A DNA stretch of 64,000 nt from Tabrizicola soli (lineage in GTDB: Bacteria > Pseudomonadota > Alphaproteobacteria > Rhodobacterales > Rhodobacteraceae). The notes below the pieces were generated by a model that was given only the letters and a program-made list of their open reading frames with translations, was not told the origin of the DNA and ran no database searches. The position numbers and the translations under genes are program-made. Shown here piece after piece: positions 34,891 through 45,899 of the stretch (position 1 is its first letter; every line of letters begins with the position of its first letter). Location of the stretch: the NCBI RefSeq assembly GCF_015999335.1, contig NZ_JAEACP010000003.1, positions 124,001 through 188,000 of the forward strand, given 5' to 3'.

Positions 34891-35667
34891 TCAGAAGGTC
34901 GTGTTCGTAGCCCCGCCGTCCAGCAGGATGTTCTGCCCGACGATGAACCCGGCATGCCGCGAGCAGAGGAAGGCGCAGGCCGCCCCGAATTCCTCCGGCG
35001 TGCCATAGCGCCCGGCCGGGATAGTGGCGGCGCGTTCGGCAAAGGCCTCCTCCATGCTGATCCCCCGGGCCTTCACAACGCCCTGGTCCAGCGCCACCGC
35101 CCGGTCCGTCGCATGGATGCCGGGCAGAAGATTGTTGATCGTCACACCTTTCCCCGCCACCTGCCGCGCGGTTCCGGCGACAAAGCCGGTCAGCCCCGTC
35201 CGGGCTGAATTCGACAGGCCCAGCACCGAGACCGGCGCCTTGACCGAAACGCTGGTGATGTTCACCACCCGCCCCCAGCCTTGCGCCATCATCCCCGGCA
35301 GGACCGCCTGCATCAGCGCGATCGGGGTCAGCATGTTGGCGTCCAGCGCCTTGATGAAGTCATCGCGGCTCCAGTCGGACCACATGCCGGGGGGCGGCCC
35401 GCCCGCATTGGTGACGAGGATATCGAAGGGACCATGCGCCAGCACCGCTGCCCGGCCCGCCTCGGTGGTGATATCGCCCGCGACCGCGACCACATCCACT
35501 CCGGATTTCGCCCGGATCCCGGCCGCCGTCGCCTCCAGCGCCTCGGCCCCGCGGGCATTCATCACCAGGTCGACCCCGGCCTCGGCCAGGGCCTCGGCAC
35601 AGCCCCGGCCCAGCCCTTTCGACGATGCGCAGACCAGCGCCCGTTTTCCCCTGATCCCCAGATCCAT
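34891..35667 (-). CDS. SDR-family oxidoreductase with altered active-site motif
   Basis: This is a 258-residue short-chain dehydrogenase/reductase. The cofactor region CASSKGLGRG and NAGG, the catalytic Ser region NITSVS, and the C-terminal AFLCSRHAGFIVGQNILLDGG are all family-like. The usual YxxxK, aligned ten residues after NITSVS, reads SNSAR, so both Tyr and Lys are replaced. Catalysis must differ or be absent. Start ATG 35667 has an exceptionally strong ribosome site (AGGAGGTGA). A 14-bp palindrome lies just upstream. Confidence 0.87.
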   Translation of the reverse strand: MDLGIRGKRALVCASSKGLGRGCAEALAEAGVDLVMNARGAEALEATAAGIRAKSGVDVVAVAGDITTEAGRAAVLAHGPFDILVTNAGGPPPGMWSDWSRDDFIKALDANMLTPIALMQAVLPGMMAQGWGRVVNITSVSVKAPVSVLGLSNSARTGLTGFVAGTARQVAGKGVTINNLLPGIHATDRAVALDQGVVKARGISMEEAFAERAATIPAGRYGTPEEFGAACAFLCSRHAGFIVGQNILLDGGATNTTF

Positions 35668-35679
35668 GCATCACCTCCT

Positions 35680-35693
35680 GCTTTGTACAAAGC
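35680..35693. promoter_or_regulatory. 14-bp perfect palindrome upstream of the SDR gene
   Basis: GCTTTGTACAAAGC is a perfect palindrome directly upstream of the SDR ribosome-binding site. Such sites are often bound by MarR- or TetR-type dimers; no such regulator gene is adjacent. Confidence 0.5.
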
Positions 35694-35727
35694 CTAGCAG
35701 GCAGCGGCGGAAGGGCAAGGCGCGGGG

Positions 35728-36093
35728 TCAGGCGGTGTAGAAGAACTCCTCGCGGACGATCTTTCCATCCTTCACGTGGTAGACCGCAACCTCGCGGGCC
35801 TGCGACCGCTCGCCCGTGGCCTTGTCGGTGGTGTCCATCTCGAACACCAGCGCGAAACGGTCCTCGCCATGCAGGAACGGCCCTTCGGTGGCGAAGGCAT
35901 GCACGTCGAAATTCGCGCCCCACCAGTCGTGCTTGCCATGGATGCCCGCAAGGCCCCTGGTCTCGCGCCCGCCGCCCATGTCCGTCGCCTCGACCGACAC
36001 GGCATCGGGCGCATAGAGCCGGTCGAGATTCTCGCGCTCACGCCCTTCGCGGCAGCCCGCGGCCAGTTCGTCGGCAATCTCCGCAAGAGTCAT
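35728..36093 (-). CDS. NTF2-like (SnoaL-type) small protein
   Basis: This is a 121-residue protein with the NTF2-like pattern: a starting helix (MTLAEIADELAAGCREG), NLDRLYAPDAVSVEAT, GLAGIHGKHDWWGANFDVHAF, FALVFEMDTTDKATGE and a C-terminal strand EVAVYHVKDGKIVREEFFY. Such proteins are ketosteroid-isomerase-like enzymes or binding proteins; function is not predictable. ATG 36093 follows GGAGGATGCC. It is divergent from prfC. Confidence 0.75.
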   Translation of the reverse strand: MTLAEIADELAAGCREGRERENLDRLYAPDAVSVEATDMGGGRETRGLAGIHGKHDWWGANFDVHAFATEGPFLHGEDRFALVFEMDTTDKATGERSQAREVAVYHVKDGKIVREEFFYTA

Positions 36094-36102
36094 GGCATCC
36101 TC

Positions 36103-36122
36103 CAATGTTCTATCAATGTTCT
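36103..36122. repeat. Two 9-bp direct repeats, 11-bp period
   Basis: CAATGTTCT occurs at 36103-36111 and 36114-36122, directly upstream of the NTF2-like gene and within the gap shared with prfC. The period is one helical turn, as for a protein binding the same face twice. Confidence 0.45.
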
Positions 36123-36198
36123 CTTCCTGCATGGCTTGCCCGAGTCGCACAAGCCTGCTTCTGTTGCGATGCCCGCGACCGCAGCCTATAGGGGGCGC

Positions 36199-37794
36199 AT
36201 GACAAACCGCGCCCCCCTTCCGCCCGAAATCTCCCGCCGCCGGACCTTCGCGATCATCGCGCACCCCGACGCCGGCAAGACCACGCTGACCGAAAAGTTC
36301 CTGCTGTTCGGCGGCGCGATCCAGATGGCCGGCCAGGTCCGCGCCAAGGGCGAGGCGCGGCGCACGCGCTCGGACTTCCTGAAGATGGAACAGGACCGGG
36401 GCATCTCGGTTTCCGCCTCGGCGATGTCCTTCGACTTCCGCCAGTATCGCTTCAACCTGGTCGACACCCCCGGCCACAGCGACTTTTCCGAGGACACCTA
36501 CCGCACCCTGACGGCCGTCGATGCCGCGATCATGGTGATCGACGGGGCCAAGGGCGTGGAGAGCCAGACGCGGAAACTCTTCGAGGTCTGCCGGCTGCGC
36601 GACCTGCCGATCCTGACCTTCTGCAACAAGATGGACCGCGAGGCCCGCGACACCTTCGAGATCATCGACGAGATCCAGGAGAACCTGGCGATCGACGTGA
36701 CCCCGGCCAGCTGGCCGATCGGCTCGGGCCGGGATTTCGTCGGCGCCTATGACCTGCTGCACGACCGGCTGGAGATCATGGACCGCGCCGACCGCAACAA
36801 GATCGCGGAATCGATCCAGATTTCCGGCGTGGACGATCCGAAGCTGGCCGAACACATCCCCGCCGACCTGCTCCAGAAGTTCCACGAAGAGTTGGAGATG
36901 GCGCGGGAACTGCTGCCGGCCTTCGACCGCGCGGCCTTCCTGAACGGCTCGATGACGCCGATCTGGTTCGGCTCGGCGATCAACTCCTTCGGCGTGAAGG
37001 AGTTGATGGACGGTATCGGCGAATTCGGCCCCGAGCCCGAGCCGCAGAAGGCGGCCGAGCGGCAGGTCGATCCGGCCGAGCCCGAGGTGACCGGCTTCGT
37101 CTTCAAGGTCCAGGCCAACATGGACCCCAAGCACCGCGACCGGGTCGCCTTCGTCCGCCTCGCCTCGGGCCATTTCGAGCGCGGGATGAAGCTGTTCCAC
37201 GTCCGCTCGAAGAAGCCGATGTCGATCACCAACCCGGTCCTCTTCCTCGCCGCCGACCGGGAACTGGCCGAGGAGGCCTGGGCCGGCGACATCATCGGCA
37301 TCCCGAACCACGGCCAGTTGCGCATCGGCGACGCGCTGACCGAGGGCGAGTCGCTGCGCTTCACCGGCATCCCGAGTTTCGCGCCGGAGCTTCTGCAGAC
37401 CATCCGCGCGCTTGACCCGATGAAGGCCAAGCATCTGGAAAAGGCCCTGACGCAGTTCGCCGAGGAAGGGGCCGCGAAGGTGTTCAAGCCGATGATCGGC
37501 TCGGGCTATATCGTCGGCGTCGTGGGGGCCTTGCAGTTCGACGTGCTGGCCAGCCGGATCGAGCTGGAATATTCGCTGCCGGTCCGCTTCGAGGGTTCGA
37601 ACTTCGTCTCGGCCCGCTGGATTTCCGGCGACAAGGCCGAGATCGAGAAACTGGTCGCGGTGAACAAGGGCCATATCGCGCATGACAGCGACGGGGATCT
37701 CGTGTTCCTGACCCGCCTGCAATGGGACATCGACCGGGTGCTGCGCGACTATCCCGGCGTCAAGCTGACCGCGACCAAGGAGATGATGGCCTGA
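36199..37794 (+). CDS. prfC: Peptide chain release factor 3
   Basis: This GTPase recycles RF1/RF2 from the ribosome after termination. The 531-residue protein matches the usual length: G1 AHPDAGKTTLTEK, switch region QDRGISVSASAMSFD, G3 DTPGHSDFSEDT, G4 FCNKMDRE, followed by translation-factor domains and the RF3 C-terminal domain (PMIGSGYIVGVVGALQFDVLASRIELEY). ATG 36199 follows GGGGGCGC. Confidence 0.96.
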   Translation: MTNRAPLPPEISRRRTFAIIAHPDAGKTTLTEKFLLFGGAIQMAGQVRAKGEARRTRSDFLKMEQDRGISVSASAMSFDFRQYRFNLVDTPGHSDFSEDTYRTLTAVDAAIMVIDGAKGVESQTRKLFEVCRLRDLPILTFCNKMDREARDTFEIIDEIQENLAIDVTPASWPIGSGRDFVGAYDLLHDRLEIMDRADRNKIAESIQISGVDDPKLAEHIPADLLQKFHEELEMARELLPAFDRAAFLNGSMTPIWFGSAINSFGVKELMDGIGEFGPEPEPQKAAERQVDPAEPEVTGFVFKVQANMDPKHRDRVAFVRLASGHFERGMKLFHVRSKKPMSITNPVLFLAADRELAEEAWAGDIIGIPNHGQLRIGDALTEGESLRFTGIPSFAPELLQTIRALDPMKAKHLEKALTQFAEEGAAKVFKPMIGSGYIVGVVGALQFDVLASRIELEYSLPVRFEGSNFVSARWISGDKAEIEKLVAVNKGHIAHDSDGDLVFLTRLQWDIDRVLRDYPGVKLTATKEMMA

Positions 37795-37939
37795 GGCCGA
37801 CCCTTTTCCCGCTGCCTTGACCCTTCCGCGCATTTGCGATAAGGGCCAACTGCGGCCAAAACGGGCCGAGACGCCGGGGCGCCCGGAAACTTGCGTCCCA
37901 TAATCCATGCGGTCCGATACCGCATCCATTAGGACGCTC

Positions 37940-39550
37940 ATGACCAAATTCTCCGACCTCGCGCTGGACCCGCGCGTGTTGCAAGCCATCACCGAAGCCG
38001 GCTACGAGACCCCCACCCCGATCCAGGCCCAGGCCATCCCCGAGGCGCTGAAGGGCCGCGACGTGCTGGGCATCGCCCAGACCGGCACCGGCAAGACCGC
38101 GAGCTTTACCCTGCCGATGATCACGCTTCTGGGCCAGGGCCGCGCCCGCGCCCGGATGCCGCGCAGCCTGGTGCTGGCGCCGACGCGGGAACTGGCCGCC
38201 CAGGTGGCCGAGAACTTCGACATCTACGCCAAGCATACCAAGCTGACCAAGGCGCTCCTGATCGGCGGCGTCGCCTTCGGCGAGCAGGACAAGCTGATCG
38301 ACCGCGGCGTCGACGTGCTGATCGCCACACCGGGCCGGTTACTGGACCATTTCGAGCGTGGCAAGCTCCTCCTCACCGGCGTGCAGATCATGGTGGTGGA
38401 CGAGGCCGACCGGATGCTCGACATGGGCTTCATCCCGGATATCGAGCGGATCTTCCAACTGACCCCCTTCACCCGCCAGACCATGTTCTACTCGGCCACC
38501 ATGGCGCCCGAGATCGAGCGGATCACCAACACCTTCCTCACCAACCCCGCCCGGATCGAAGTGGCGCGGCAGGCGACGACCTCGACCACGATCACCCAAG
38601 GCCTGATCGAGGTGAAACCCGTCCGCAAGGACCGCAGCTTCGGCGACAAGCGCGCCTGCCTGCGGGCCCTGATCCGCGCCGAGGGCGAGGCCTGCACCAA
38701 TGCGATCATCTTCTGCAACCGGAAGATGGACGTGGACGTCGTCGCCAAGTCGCTGAAATCACATGGCTTCAACGCAGCGGCGATCCATGGCGACCTTGAC
38801 CAGTCGCAGCGGATGAAGACGTTGGACGCCTTCCGCGACGGCAGCCTGCACCTTCTGGTCGCCTCGGACGTAGCGGCGCGCGGCCTCGACATCCCGGCCG
38901 TGAGCCACGTCTTCAACTTCGACGTGCCGTCCCACCCCGAGGATTACGTCCACCGCATCGGCCGCACCGGCCGCGCCGGGCGCCTGGGCAAGGCCTTCAC
39001 CATCGCCGTCCCCTCGGACGAGAAATACCTCAAGGCGATCGAAAGCCTGATCAAGGCCGAAATCCCGCGCGCGCCCCTGCCCGAAGGCTTCGAGCCCGAC
39101 ACCCGCGAAGGCAAGCCCGACCGCCCGCGCGAAGAGCGCAAGGGGCGCGACCGTAGCCGGAGCCGCGAGCGTGAGCGCGAGCGTCCGGTCAAGGCCCATG
39201 ACGAAGTGGCGCCGATGGAGCCGCTGGTCGTCACCCCGAAGCCCGCGGTGGCCGAGGAGGAATCCCCGCGCGAGGAACGCCGTGAACCGCGCCGCCGCGA
39301 CGAGCGCCGCGAACCGCGCGAGGAGCGTCGCGAGCCCCGGCCCGAACCCCGGGAAGAGCGTCAGGATCGCCGCGAGCCGCGCGAGGAGCGTCGGGACGAC
39401 CGCCGCGACCAGCGCCGCGACCGCGACCTTGGCCCGGCGGTGATCGGCATGGGCGACCATGTGCCCGATTTCATCCTGCGCAGCTTCGCGCCGAAACCCA
39501 CGCCAACGGATGAGGCCGAGGAGACGATCCCGGCCGGCACCGAAGGCTGA
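37940..39550 (+). CDS. DEAD-box ATP-dependent RNA helicase
   Basis: This is an RNA helicase of 536 residues. Q motif FSDLALDP...TPIQAQAIP, Walker A AQTGTGKT (46-53), DEAD in VVDEADRMLDMGF (about 153), SAT, and HRIGRTGRAGRLGKAFT in domain 2 are all intact. From about residue 395 the tail is dense in Arg/Glu repeats (EERREPR-type), an RNA-binding tail like that of RhlE/CsdA proteins. ATG 37940 (MTKFSDLAL) gives the normal N terminus; an in-frame ATG at 37907 would add 11 residues. Its final terminator is shared with rnj, an RNA-processing gene on the other strand. Confidence 0.93.
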   Translation: MTKFSDLALDPRVLQAITEAGYETPTPIQAQAIPEALKGRDVLGIAQTGTGKTASFTLPMITLLGQGRARARMPRSLVLAPTRELAAQVAENFDIYAKHTKLTKALLIGGVAFGEQDKLIDRGVDVLIATPGRLLDHFERGKLLLTGVQIMVVDEADRMLDMGFIPDIERIFQLTPFTRQTMFYSATMAPEIERITNTFLTNPARIEVARQATTSTTITQGLIEVKPVRKDRSFGDKRACLRALIRAEGEACTNAIIFCNRKMDVDVVAKSLKSHGFNAAAIHGDLDQSQRMKTLDAFRDGSLHLLVASDVAARGLDIPAVSHVFNFDVPSHPEDYVHRIGRTGRAGRLGKAFTIAVPSDEKYLKAIESLIKAEIPRAPLPEGFEPDTREGKPDRPREERKGRDRSRSRERERERPVKAHDEVAPMEPLVVTPKPAVAEEESPREERREPRRRDERREPREERREPRPEPREERQDRREPREERRDDRRDQRRDRDLGPAVIGMGDHVPDFILRSFAPKPTPTDEAEETIPAGTEG

Positions 39551-39556
39551 GACGAC

Positions 39557-39587
39557 AAGGCCCCGCAGTGCGGGGCCTTTTCTTTCG
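39557..39587. terminator. Bidirectional rho-independent terminator
   Basis: AAGGCCCCGC (39557-39566) and GCGGGGCCTT (39570-39579) make a 10-bp stem with a 3-base loop, then a T-rich tract. It sits between the convergent helicase and rnj genes, serving the plus strand best. Confidence 0.85.
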
Positions 39588-39589
39588 TG

Positions 39590-41266
39590 CTATTCCGCCA
39601 CCAGCCGGCTGATCACCACCGTGACCTCGGGCTTCTTGCCGATCTCCTCGACCGAGATCTGGCGCACGACGCGGCGGAGTTCCTCTTCCAGCTTGTCGTC
39701 GTCGCCAAGGATCTTGCGGCCCAGCCGGTCGATCACCTGTGCGAGGTCGGCCTCCAGCGTCTCGGCCAGCGGCCGCTCGCCCCGCCCGACCGGGGGAAGG
39801 CCCATGATCTCGACCCAAGGCTCGCCCATCGGCTCGTCGCCCTCGTCCAGGATCAGCGTGACCAGCACATGCCCGTTCAGCGCCATGCGGATCCGGTCGC
39901 GCACCACCCCGTCCAGGGCCCCGACCATCGCGGTGCCGTCCAGGTAGATCCGGCCGGTCTCGACGTATTCCGCCACCTCGGGCACGTCGCCGGTCAGGTC
40001 CAGCATCGTCCCGTTCGGCGCAACCGCCGCCGCGATCCCGGATTCGGTGGCGATGCGGACATGTTCGGCCAGATGTCGATGCTCGCCATGCATCGGAATC
40101 AGCATGTCGGGCAGGATCAGCCGGTGCACATGCTCCAGGTCCGGGCGGTTGGCATGGCCCGAGACATGGTACTTGCCGCCCTGGTCGTCGATCACCTGCA
40201 CGCCCATCTCGGAAAACGCGTTCCAGACCCGCAGCACGTCGCGCTCGTTGCCGGGAATGGTCTTCGAGGAAAAGAGGAAGGTGTCCCCCTCCCTCATCTC
40301 CAGCCCGAGATACTTGCCGCGCGACAGCTGCGCGCTGGCGGCGCGGCGCTCGCCCTGGCTGCCGGTGACGAGCAGCATCAGGTTGCGGCGCGGCACTTCC
40401 AGCGCCTCCTCGGGCGTCACGGTCTTCGGGAAGCCCGACAGCACCGCCGCCTCCTCCGACGCCGAAAGCATCCGCTTCATCGACCGGCCCAGCACGCAGA
40501 TCGTGCGGTCGGCCGCGCGGCCGGCCTCGGCCAGGGTCTTCAGCCGCGCGACGTTCGAGCCGAAGGTCGTCGCCACCACCATGCCGGTGCAGCCGCGGAT
40601 CAGCTCGGTCAGCGGTTCGGCCAGCGTGGCCTCGGACCGGCCGGGATGCAGCGAGAAGACGTTGGTGGAATCGCAGGTCATCGCCTTGACCGGCTTTTCC
40701 GCCACGATCTCGCCGATGCGGGCGTCATCCCAGGCCTCGCCCACCACCGGGCTGTGGTCGATCTTGAAATCGGCCGAGTGGAAGATGCGGCCCGCGGGCG
40801 TGTCGATCACCAGGGCCGAGGATTCGGGGATAGAATGGCTGACCGGGACGAACTGCACCTTGAAGGGTCCGGCCTCGACCGTGGCGGGGCGCGGCTCGAC
40901 GGTGACGATCTGGTCGACGGGCAGGCCCGCCTCCTCGAACTTCAGCCGGCCGATGGTCGCGGTGAAGCGGCGGCAATAGACCTTCTTGCCCAGCTCGGGC
41001 CAGAGATGCGGCAGCGCGCCGATATGGTCCTCATGCGCATGGGTGATGAAGATCGCTTCCAGCCGGTCCAGCTTGTCATGCAGCCAGGAGACATCCGGCA
41101 TGATCAGGTCGACGCCGGGCGAGCTGTCCATGTCCGGAAAGGCCACGCCCGTATCGACCAGGATCAGCCGCTCCTTCCCCCTCGGCCCGTAGCCGTAGAC
41201 ATAGGAATTCATGCCGATCTCGCCGGCGCCACCGAGGGGAAGGTAGATCAGTCGGTTCGCGCTCAT
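39590..41266 (-). CDS. rnj: Ribonuclease J family metallo-hydrolase
   Basis: This is a 558-residue beta-CASP ribonuclease with the full RNase J layout. It begins IYLPLGGAGEIGMN; the metal site is HAHEDH (76-81); DSTN and FGSNVARL mark the beta-CASP insert; SGHANRPDLE and PMHGEHRH give later metal/active-site motifs; and a C-terminal domain of about 100 residues follows. RNase J processes and degrades RNA from the 5' end and matures rRNA in alphaproteobacteria. ATG 41266 overlaps the coaX stop (ATGA), so the two are coupled. Confidence 0.94.
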   Translation of the reverse strand: MSANRLIYLPLGGAGEIGMNSYVYGYGPRGKERLILVDTGVAFPDMDSSPGVDLIMPDVSWLHDKLDRLEAIFITHAHEDHIGALPHLWPELGKKVYCRRFTATIGRLKFEEAGLPVDQIVTVEPRPATVEAGPFKVQFVPVSHSIPESSALVIDTPAGRIFHSADFKIDHSPVVGEAWDDARIGEIVAEKPVKAMTCDSTNVFSLHPGRSEATLAEPLTELIRGCTGMVVATTFGSNVARLKTLAEAGRAADRTICVLGRSMKRMLSASEEAAVLSGFPKTVTPEEALEVPRRNLMLLVTGSQGERRAASAQLSRGKYLGLEMREGDTFLFSSKTIPGNERDVLRVWNAFSEMGVQVIDDQGGKYHVSGHANRPDLEHVHRLILPDMLIPMHGEHRHLAEHVRIATESGIAAAVAPNGTMLDLTGDVPEVAEYVETGRIYLDGTAMVGALDGVVRDRIRMALNGHVLVTLILDEGDEPMGEPWVEIMGLPPVGRGERPLAETLEADLAQVIDRLGRKILGDDDKLEEELRRVVRQISVEEIGKKPEVTVVISRLVAE

Positions 41267-42036
41267 GGGTTTTCCTTGTTGTATGCATTGATCAGGACGA
41301 GGCCATGCATGGTCAGGTCGTCCTCGATCTGATGAAATAGCTCGGTTCCTTGGGCGAAAAGGCTGGCAAGCCCTCCGGTCGCGATGACTTTCGTCGGCCG
41401 CTCGCGCTCCCGCCGGATTTCGCGCACGATGCCCTCGACCAGGCCGACATACCCCCAATACACGCCGGACTGCATGCAGGCCACCGTATTCGTGCCGATG
41501 GCGCGCGCGGGCCTCGCCACGTCGATATGCGGCAGGGCGGCGGCGGCCATGTGCAGCGCCTCGAGGCTGAGGTTCACCCCCGGCGCGATCACCCCGCCGA
41601 CATAGGCGCCGTCGCTGTCCACCACGTCGAAGGTGGTGGCGGTGCCGAAGTCGACGACGATCAGGTCGCCGCCATGCCGGGCAAAGCCGGCGACCGTGTT
41701 GACCAGCCGGTCCGGGCCGACCGTGGTGCCCTGGTCCACCCTCGGCGCCACCGGCAGGCGGCAGTCGGGCTTGCCCACCACCAGCGGGCGGCAGTTGAAA
41801 TAACGGTCGCAGAGGACGCGCAGGTTGAACACCACGCGCGGCACGGTCGAGGAGATGATCGCCTCGGTGATCTCGGCCTCGACCTTGCGGATCGCCATCA
41901 GGCTGGAGAGCCAGACGAAATACTCGTCCGCCGTGCGCCGGTGATCCGTGGCGATCCGCCAGGTGGCAAGGAAGCGGCTGCCGTCCCAGATCGAGAAGAC
42001 GGTGTTGGTATTGCCGCAGTCGATGGCGAGAAGCAT
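41263..42036 (-). CDS. coaX: Type III pantothenate kinase
   Basis: This enzyme carries out the first step of coenzyme A synthesis. The 257-residue ASKHA-fold protein begins LLAIDCGNTNTVFSIWDG, the DxGNT phosphate-binding motif; VDQGTTVGPDR and VVDFGTATTFDVVD carry the other conserved parts, and PGVNLSLEALH follows. It lies between birA and rnj on the minus strand, after a 119-bp gap with an inverted repeat. Confidence 0.94.
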   Translation of the reverse strand: MLLAIDCGNTNTVFSIWDGSRFLATWRIATDHRRTADEYFVWLSSLMAIRKVEAEITEAIISSTVPRVVFNLRVLCDRYFNCRPLVVGKPDCRLPVAPRVDQGTTVGPDRLVNTVAGFARHGGDLIVVDFGTATTFDVVDSDGAYVGGVIAPGVNLSLEALHMAAAALPHIDVARPARAIGTNTVACMQSGVYWGYVGLVEGIVREIRRERERPTKVIATGGLASLFAQGTELFHQIEDDLTMHGLVLINAYNKENP

Positions 42037-42079
42037 GGGCGGGATCTCGGGTTGGGGCGAAGGACCGGGAGGTCACATC

Positions 42080-42115
42080 CCATTGGTTACTTGAAGCAAT
42101 GGCGTAAACCAATGG
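42080..42115. promoter_or_regulatory. 9-bp inverted repeat between birA and coaX
   Basis: CCATTGGTT (42080-42088) and AACCAATGG (42107-42115) are perfect inverted repeats 18 bp apart, with the unrelated-frame GCAATGG between them. The site lies 44 bp upstream of the coaX start. It may be an operator or an RNA hairpin. Confidence 0.45.
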
Positions 42116-42155
42116 CCAACCCCGTGGAGCATTCCGGCCAGGAGGACGCCAGAGG

Positions 42156-42911
42156 TCAGAAGAACACTTCGGCGGCCGGGATGGCAAGGGTGGCTTGCGG
42201 GGTGCGCAGGATCAGGTTGCCGCTGGCGTCGATGCTCTCGAACCGGCCCTCGCGGGTCTCGGCCCCGGTGCGGGCGCGGATCACCTCGCCCAGCCGGGCC
42301 GCATGGGCAAGCCATTCGGCGCGCAGGGGGGCGAAACCCCCGGCGGTGAAGCGGGCCTCCCAGCGGGCATAGGCGGGGGCGAGGGCGACGAGGAAGCCTT
42401 CGGGCGTGATGCGCAGGCCGGTTTCCTGCAGCAGCGAGACCGGCGGCACCGCGCCCGGCTCGACAAGGGCGGGATCGGGGGCGGCGATCAGGTTGACGCC
42501 AATGCCGATGCAGAGGACCGGATCGGGCCCGCCCAGCCCCTGGCTTTCCAGCAGGATGCCGGCCAGCTTGCCGCCGTTGCAGAGCACATCGTTCGGCCAT
42601 TTCAGCGCGAAGCTGGCGGGAAGGCCGGTCAGCTGCACCAGCGCATCCCGCAGCGCCAACGCGGCGGCGAAGGACCGCAGCGCCACCTGCTCGGGCGGCC
42701 CGGACGGTTTCAGGACGAGGGTGCCGTGGAAATTGCCGCGCGGGCTGACCCAGGGTCGGGCACGGCGGCCGCGCCCGGCGGTCTGCAGCCCGGCGACGAT
42801 CCAGGTCGGGCCGTCCAGCGCCGGGGCGCGGCGGAAGCCTTCGGCATTGGTGCTGTCGATTTCGGGCAGGGCGATATGCCGCCCCGCCCCGGTGCCTGCC
42901 TCAGCGGACAA
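42156..42911 (-). CDS. birA: Biotin-[acetyl-CoA-carboxylase] ligase
   Basis: This enzyme attaches biotin to carboxyl carrier proteins. The 251-residue protein has the catalytic domain only, without the DNA-binding domain of E. coli Bir[27 protein letters not shown] (biotinyl-AMP loop), [18 protein letters not shown] and CIGIGVNL. The best start is TTG 42911, inside the end of nuoN (overlap 11 bp); no ATG lies in the right place. It forms the tail of the nuo transcript, an arrangement common in alphaproteobacteria. Confidence 0.9.
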   Translation of the reverse strand: MSAEAGTGAGRHIALPEIDSTNAEGFRRAPALDGPTWIVAGLQTAGRGRRARPWVSPRGNFHGTLVLKPSGPPEQVALRSFAAALALRDALVQLTGLPASFALKWPNDVLCNGGKLAGILLESQGLGGPDPVLCIGIGVNLIAAPDPALVEPGAVPPVSLLQETGLRITPEGFLVALAPAYARWEARFTAGGFAPLRAEWLAHAARLGEVIRARTGAETREGRFESIDASGNLILRTPQATLAIPAAEVFF

Positions 42912-44337
42912 GAGCTTCGGCCGCGACAGCCGCGGCGGGCTCGACCCCGAACAGGTTCACGATGCCGACGACCATGATCGCGGCAACGCCCACCAGCATC
43001 GCCCATTGCACCGGGGCCATGCGGCTGTCGATCGGATCCTGCTCGGCGCCGAAGTACATGTAGTAGACGATGCGCAGATAGTAGAAGGCGCCGATCACGC
43101 TGGCCACGGCCCCGGCGACGGCAAGCCAGACCATGCCGGCATCCACGGCGGCCTTCAGCACGTAGAACTTGCCGAAGAAGCCCACCATCGGCGGCACGCC
43201 GGCAAGGCTGAACAGCAGGACCAGCATGGCCAGCGCCTTCAGCGGTTCCTTCTTCGCGAACTGGTTCAGCCCGTTGATGTCGGCGACCGGACGGCCGTCC
43301 CGCTCCATCGACAGGATGAAGGCGAAGGTGCCGATGTTCATGGTGACATAGATCACCATGTAGATCAGCGCCGCCTGCACGCCATAGGCGGTGCCGACCG
43401 CAAGACCGATCATCGCATAGCCCATGTGGGCGATCGAGGAATAGGCCATCAGCCGCTTGAAGTCGCGCTGCCCGATCCCCGCCACGGCGCCAAGGAACAT
43501 CGAGGCGACCGAGAGCCCCGCCAGCACCTGGCCCCACTGGCCGGGGATGCCGCCGAAGGCGTCCTGCACCAGCCGCGCGATCAGCGCGATGGCGGCGACC
43601 TTGGGCGCGGTGGCGAAGAAGGCCGTCACCGGAGTGGGCGAGCCCTCGTAGACGTCCGGGGTCCACATGTGGAAAGGCGCGGCCGAGACCTTGAAGGCCA
43701 GGCCCGAAAGCATGAACACCAGCCCGAACAGAAGCCCCAGCGGCACGCCGTCCTGCAGCGTCGACAGGATGCCGGCGAACTGGGTGGTGCCGGCATAGCC
43801 ATAGACCAGCGAGGCACCGTAAAGCAGCAGGCCCGAGGAGAGCGAGCCCAGCACGAAATACTTCAGCCCCGCTTCCGCGGATTTGCCGCTGTCGCGCCGC
43901 ATCGCGGCCAGGACGTAAAGCGACAGGGACTGCAGCTCGAGCCCCATGTAGAGCGTGATCAGGTCGGCGGCCGAGACCATGACCATCATCCCCACCACCG
44001 AAAGGGTCACGAGGATCGGATATTCAAAGCGCAGGATCCCGCGCCGGCCCATGTAGTCCTGGCTCATCGCCAGCACGGCGGCGGCGGACAGCAGGACGGT
44101 GACCTTGGCGAAACGGGCGAAGGGGTCGTCGGAGACCAGCCCGCCGAACGCGGCGCGCGCACCCTCGCCGCTGGCCCCGATGTACAGCGCCAGCGCCACG
44201 AACAGGCCCGAGGTCGCCCACATCAGCATCGGCGCAAGCCGGTCCTTGCCGGTGTAGACCGCGACCATCAGCGCGGCCATGGCATAGCCCGCCAGCAGGA
44301 TCTCGGGCAGAAGGATCTGGAAATCTGCAGAGTTCAT
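42901..44337 (-). CDS. nuoN: NADH-quinone oxidoreductase subunit N
   Basis: This is an antiporter-like membrane subunit of complex I, 478 residues with about 14 TM helices. Typical stretches include [17 protein letters not shown] with the key Glu, [26 protein letters not shown] with the key Lys, and [15 protein letters not shown]. It is the last nuo gene, 11 bp downstream of nuoM, and overlaps birA. Confidence 0.96.
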   Translation of the reverse strand: MNSADFQILLPEILLAGYAMAALMVAVYTGKDRLAPMLMWATSGLFVALALYIGASGEGARAAFGGLVSDDPFARFAKVTVLLSAAAVLAMSQDYMGRRGILRFEYPILVTLSVVGMMVMVSAADLITLYMGLELQSLSLYVLAAMRRDSGKSAEAGLKYFVLGSLSSGLLLYGASLVYGYAGTTQFAGILSTLQDGVPLGLLFGLVFMLSGLAFKVSAAPFHMWTPDVYEGSPTPVTAFFATAPKVAAIALIARLVQDAFGGIPGQWGQVLAGLSVASMFLGAVAGIGQRDFKRLMAYSSIAHMGYAMIGLAVGTAYGVQAALIYMVIYVTMNIGTFAFILSMERDGRPVADINGLNQFAKKEPLKALAMLVLLFSLAGVPPMVGFFGKFYVLKAAVDAGMVWLAVAGAVASVIGAFYYLRIVYYMYFGAEQDPIDSRMAPVQWAMLVGVAAIMVVGIVNLFGVEPAAAVAAEALVR

Positions 44338-44348
44338 CGCGGGCGTCC

Positions 44349-45887
<1,539 letters not shown>

Positions 45888-45899
45888 TATGCGCGCCCC

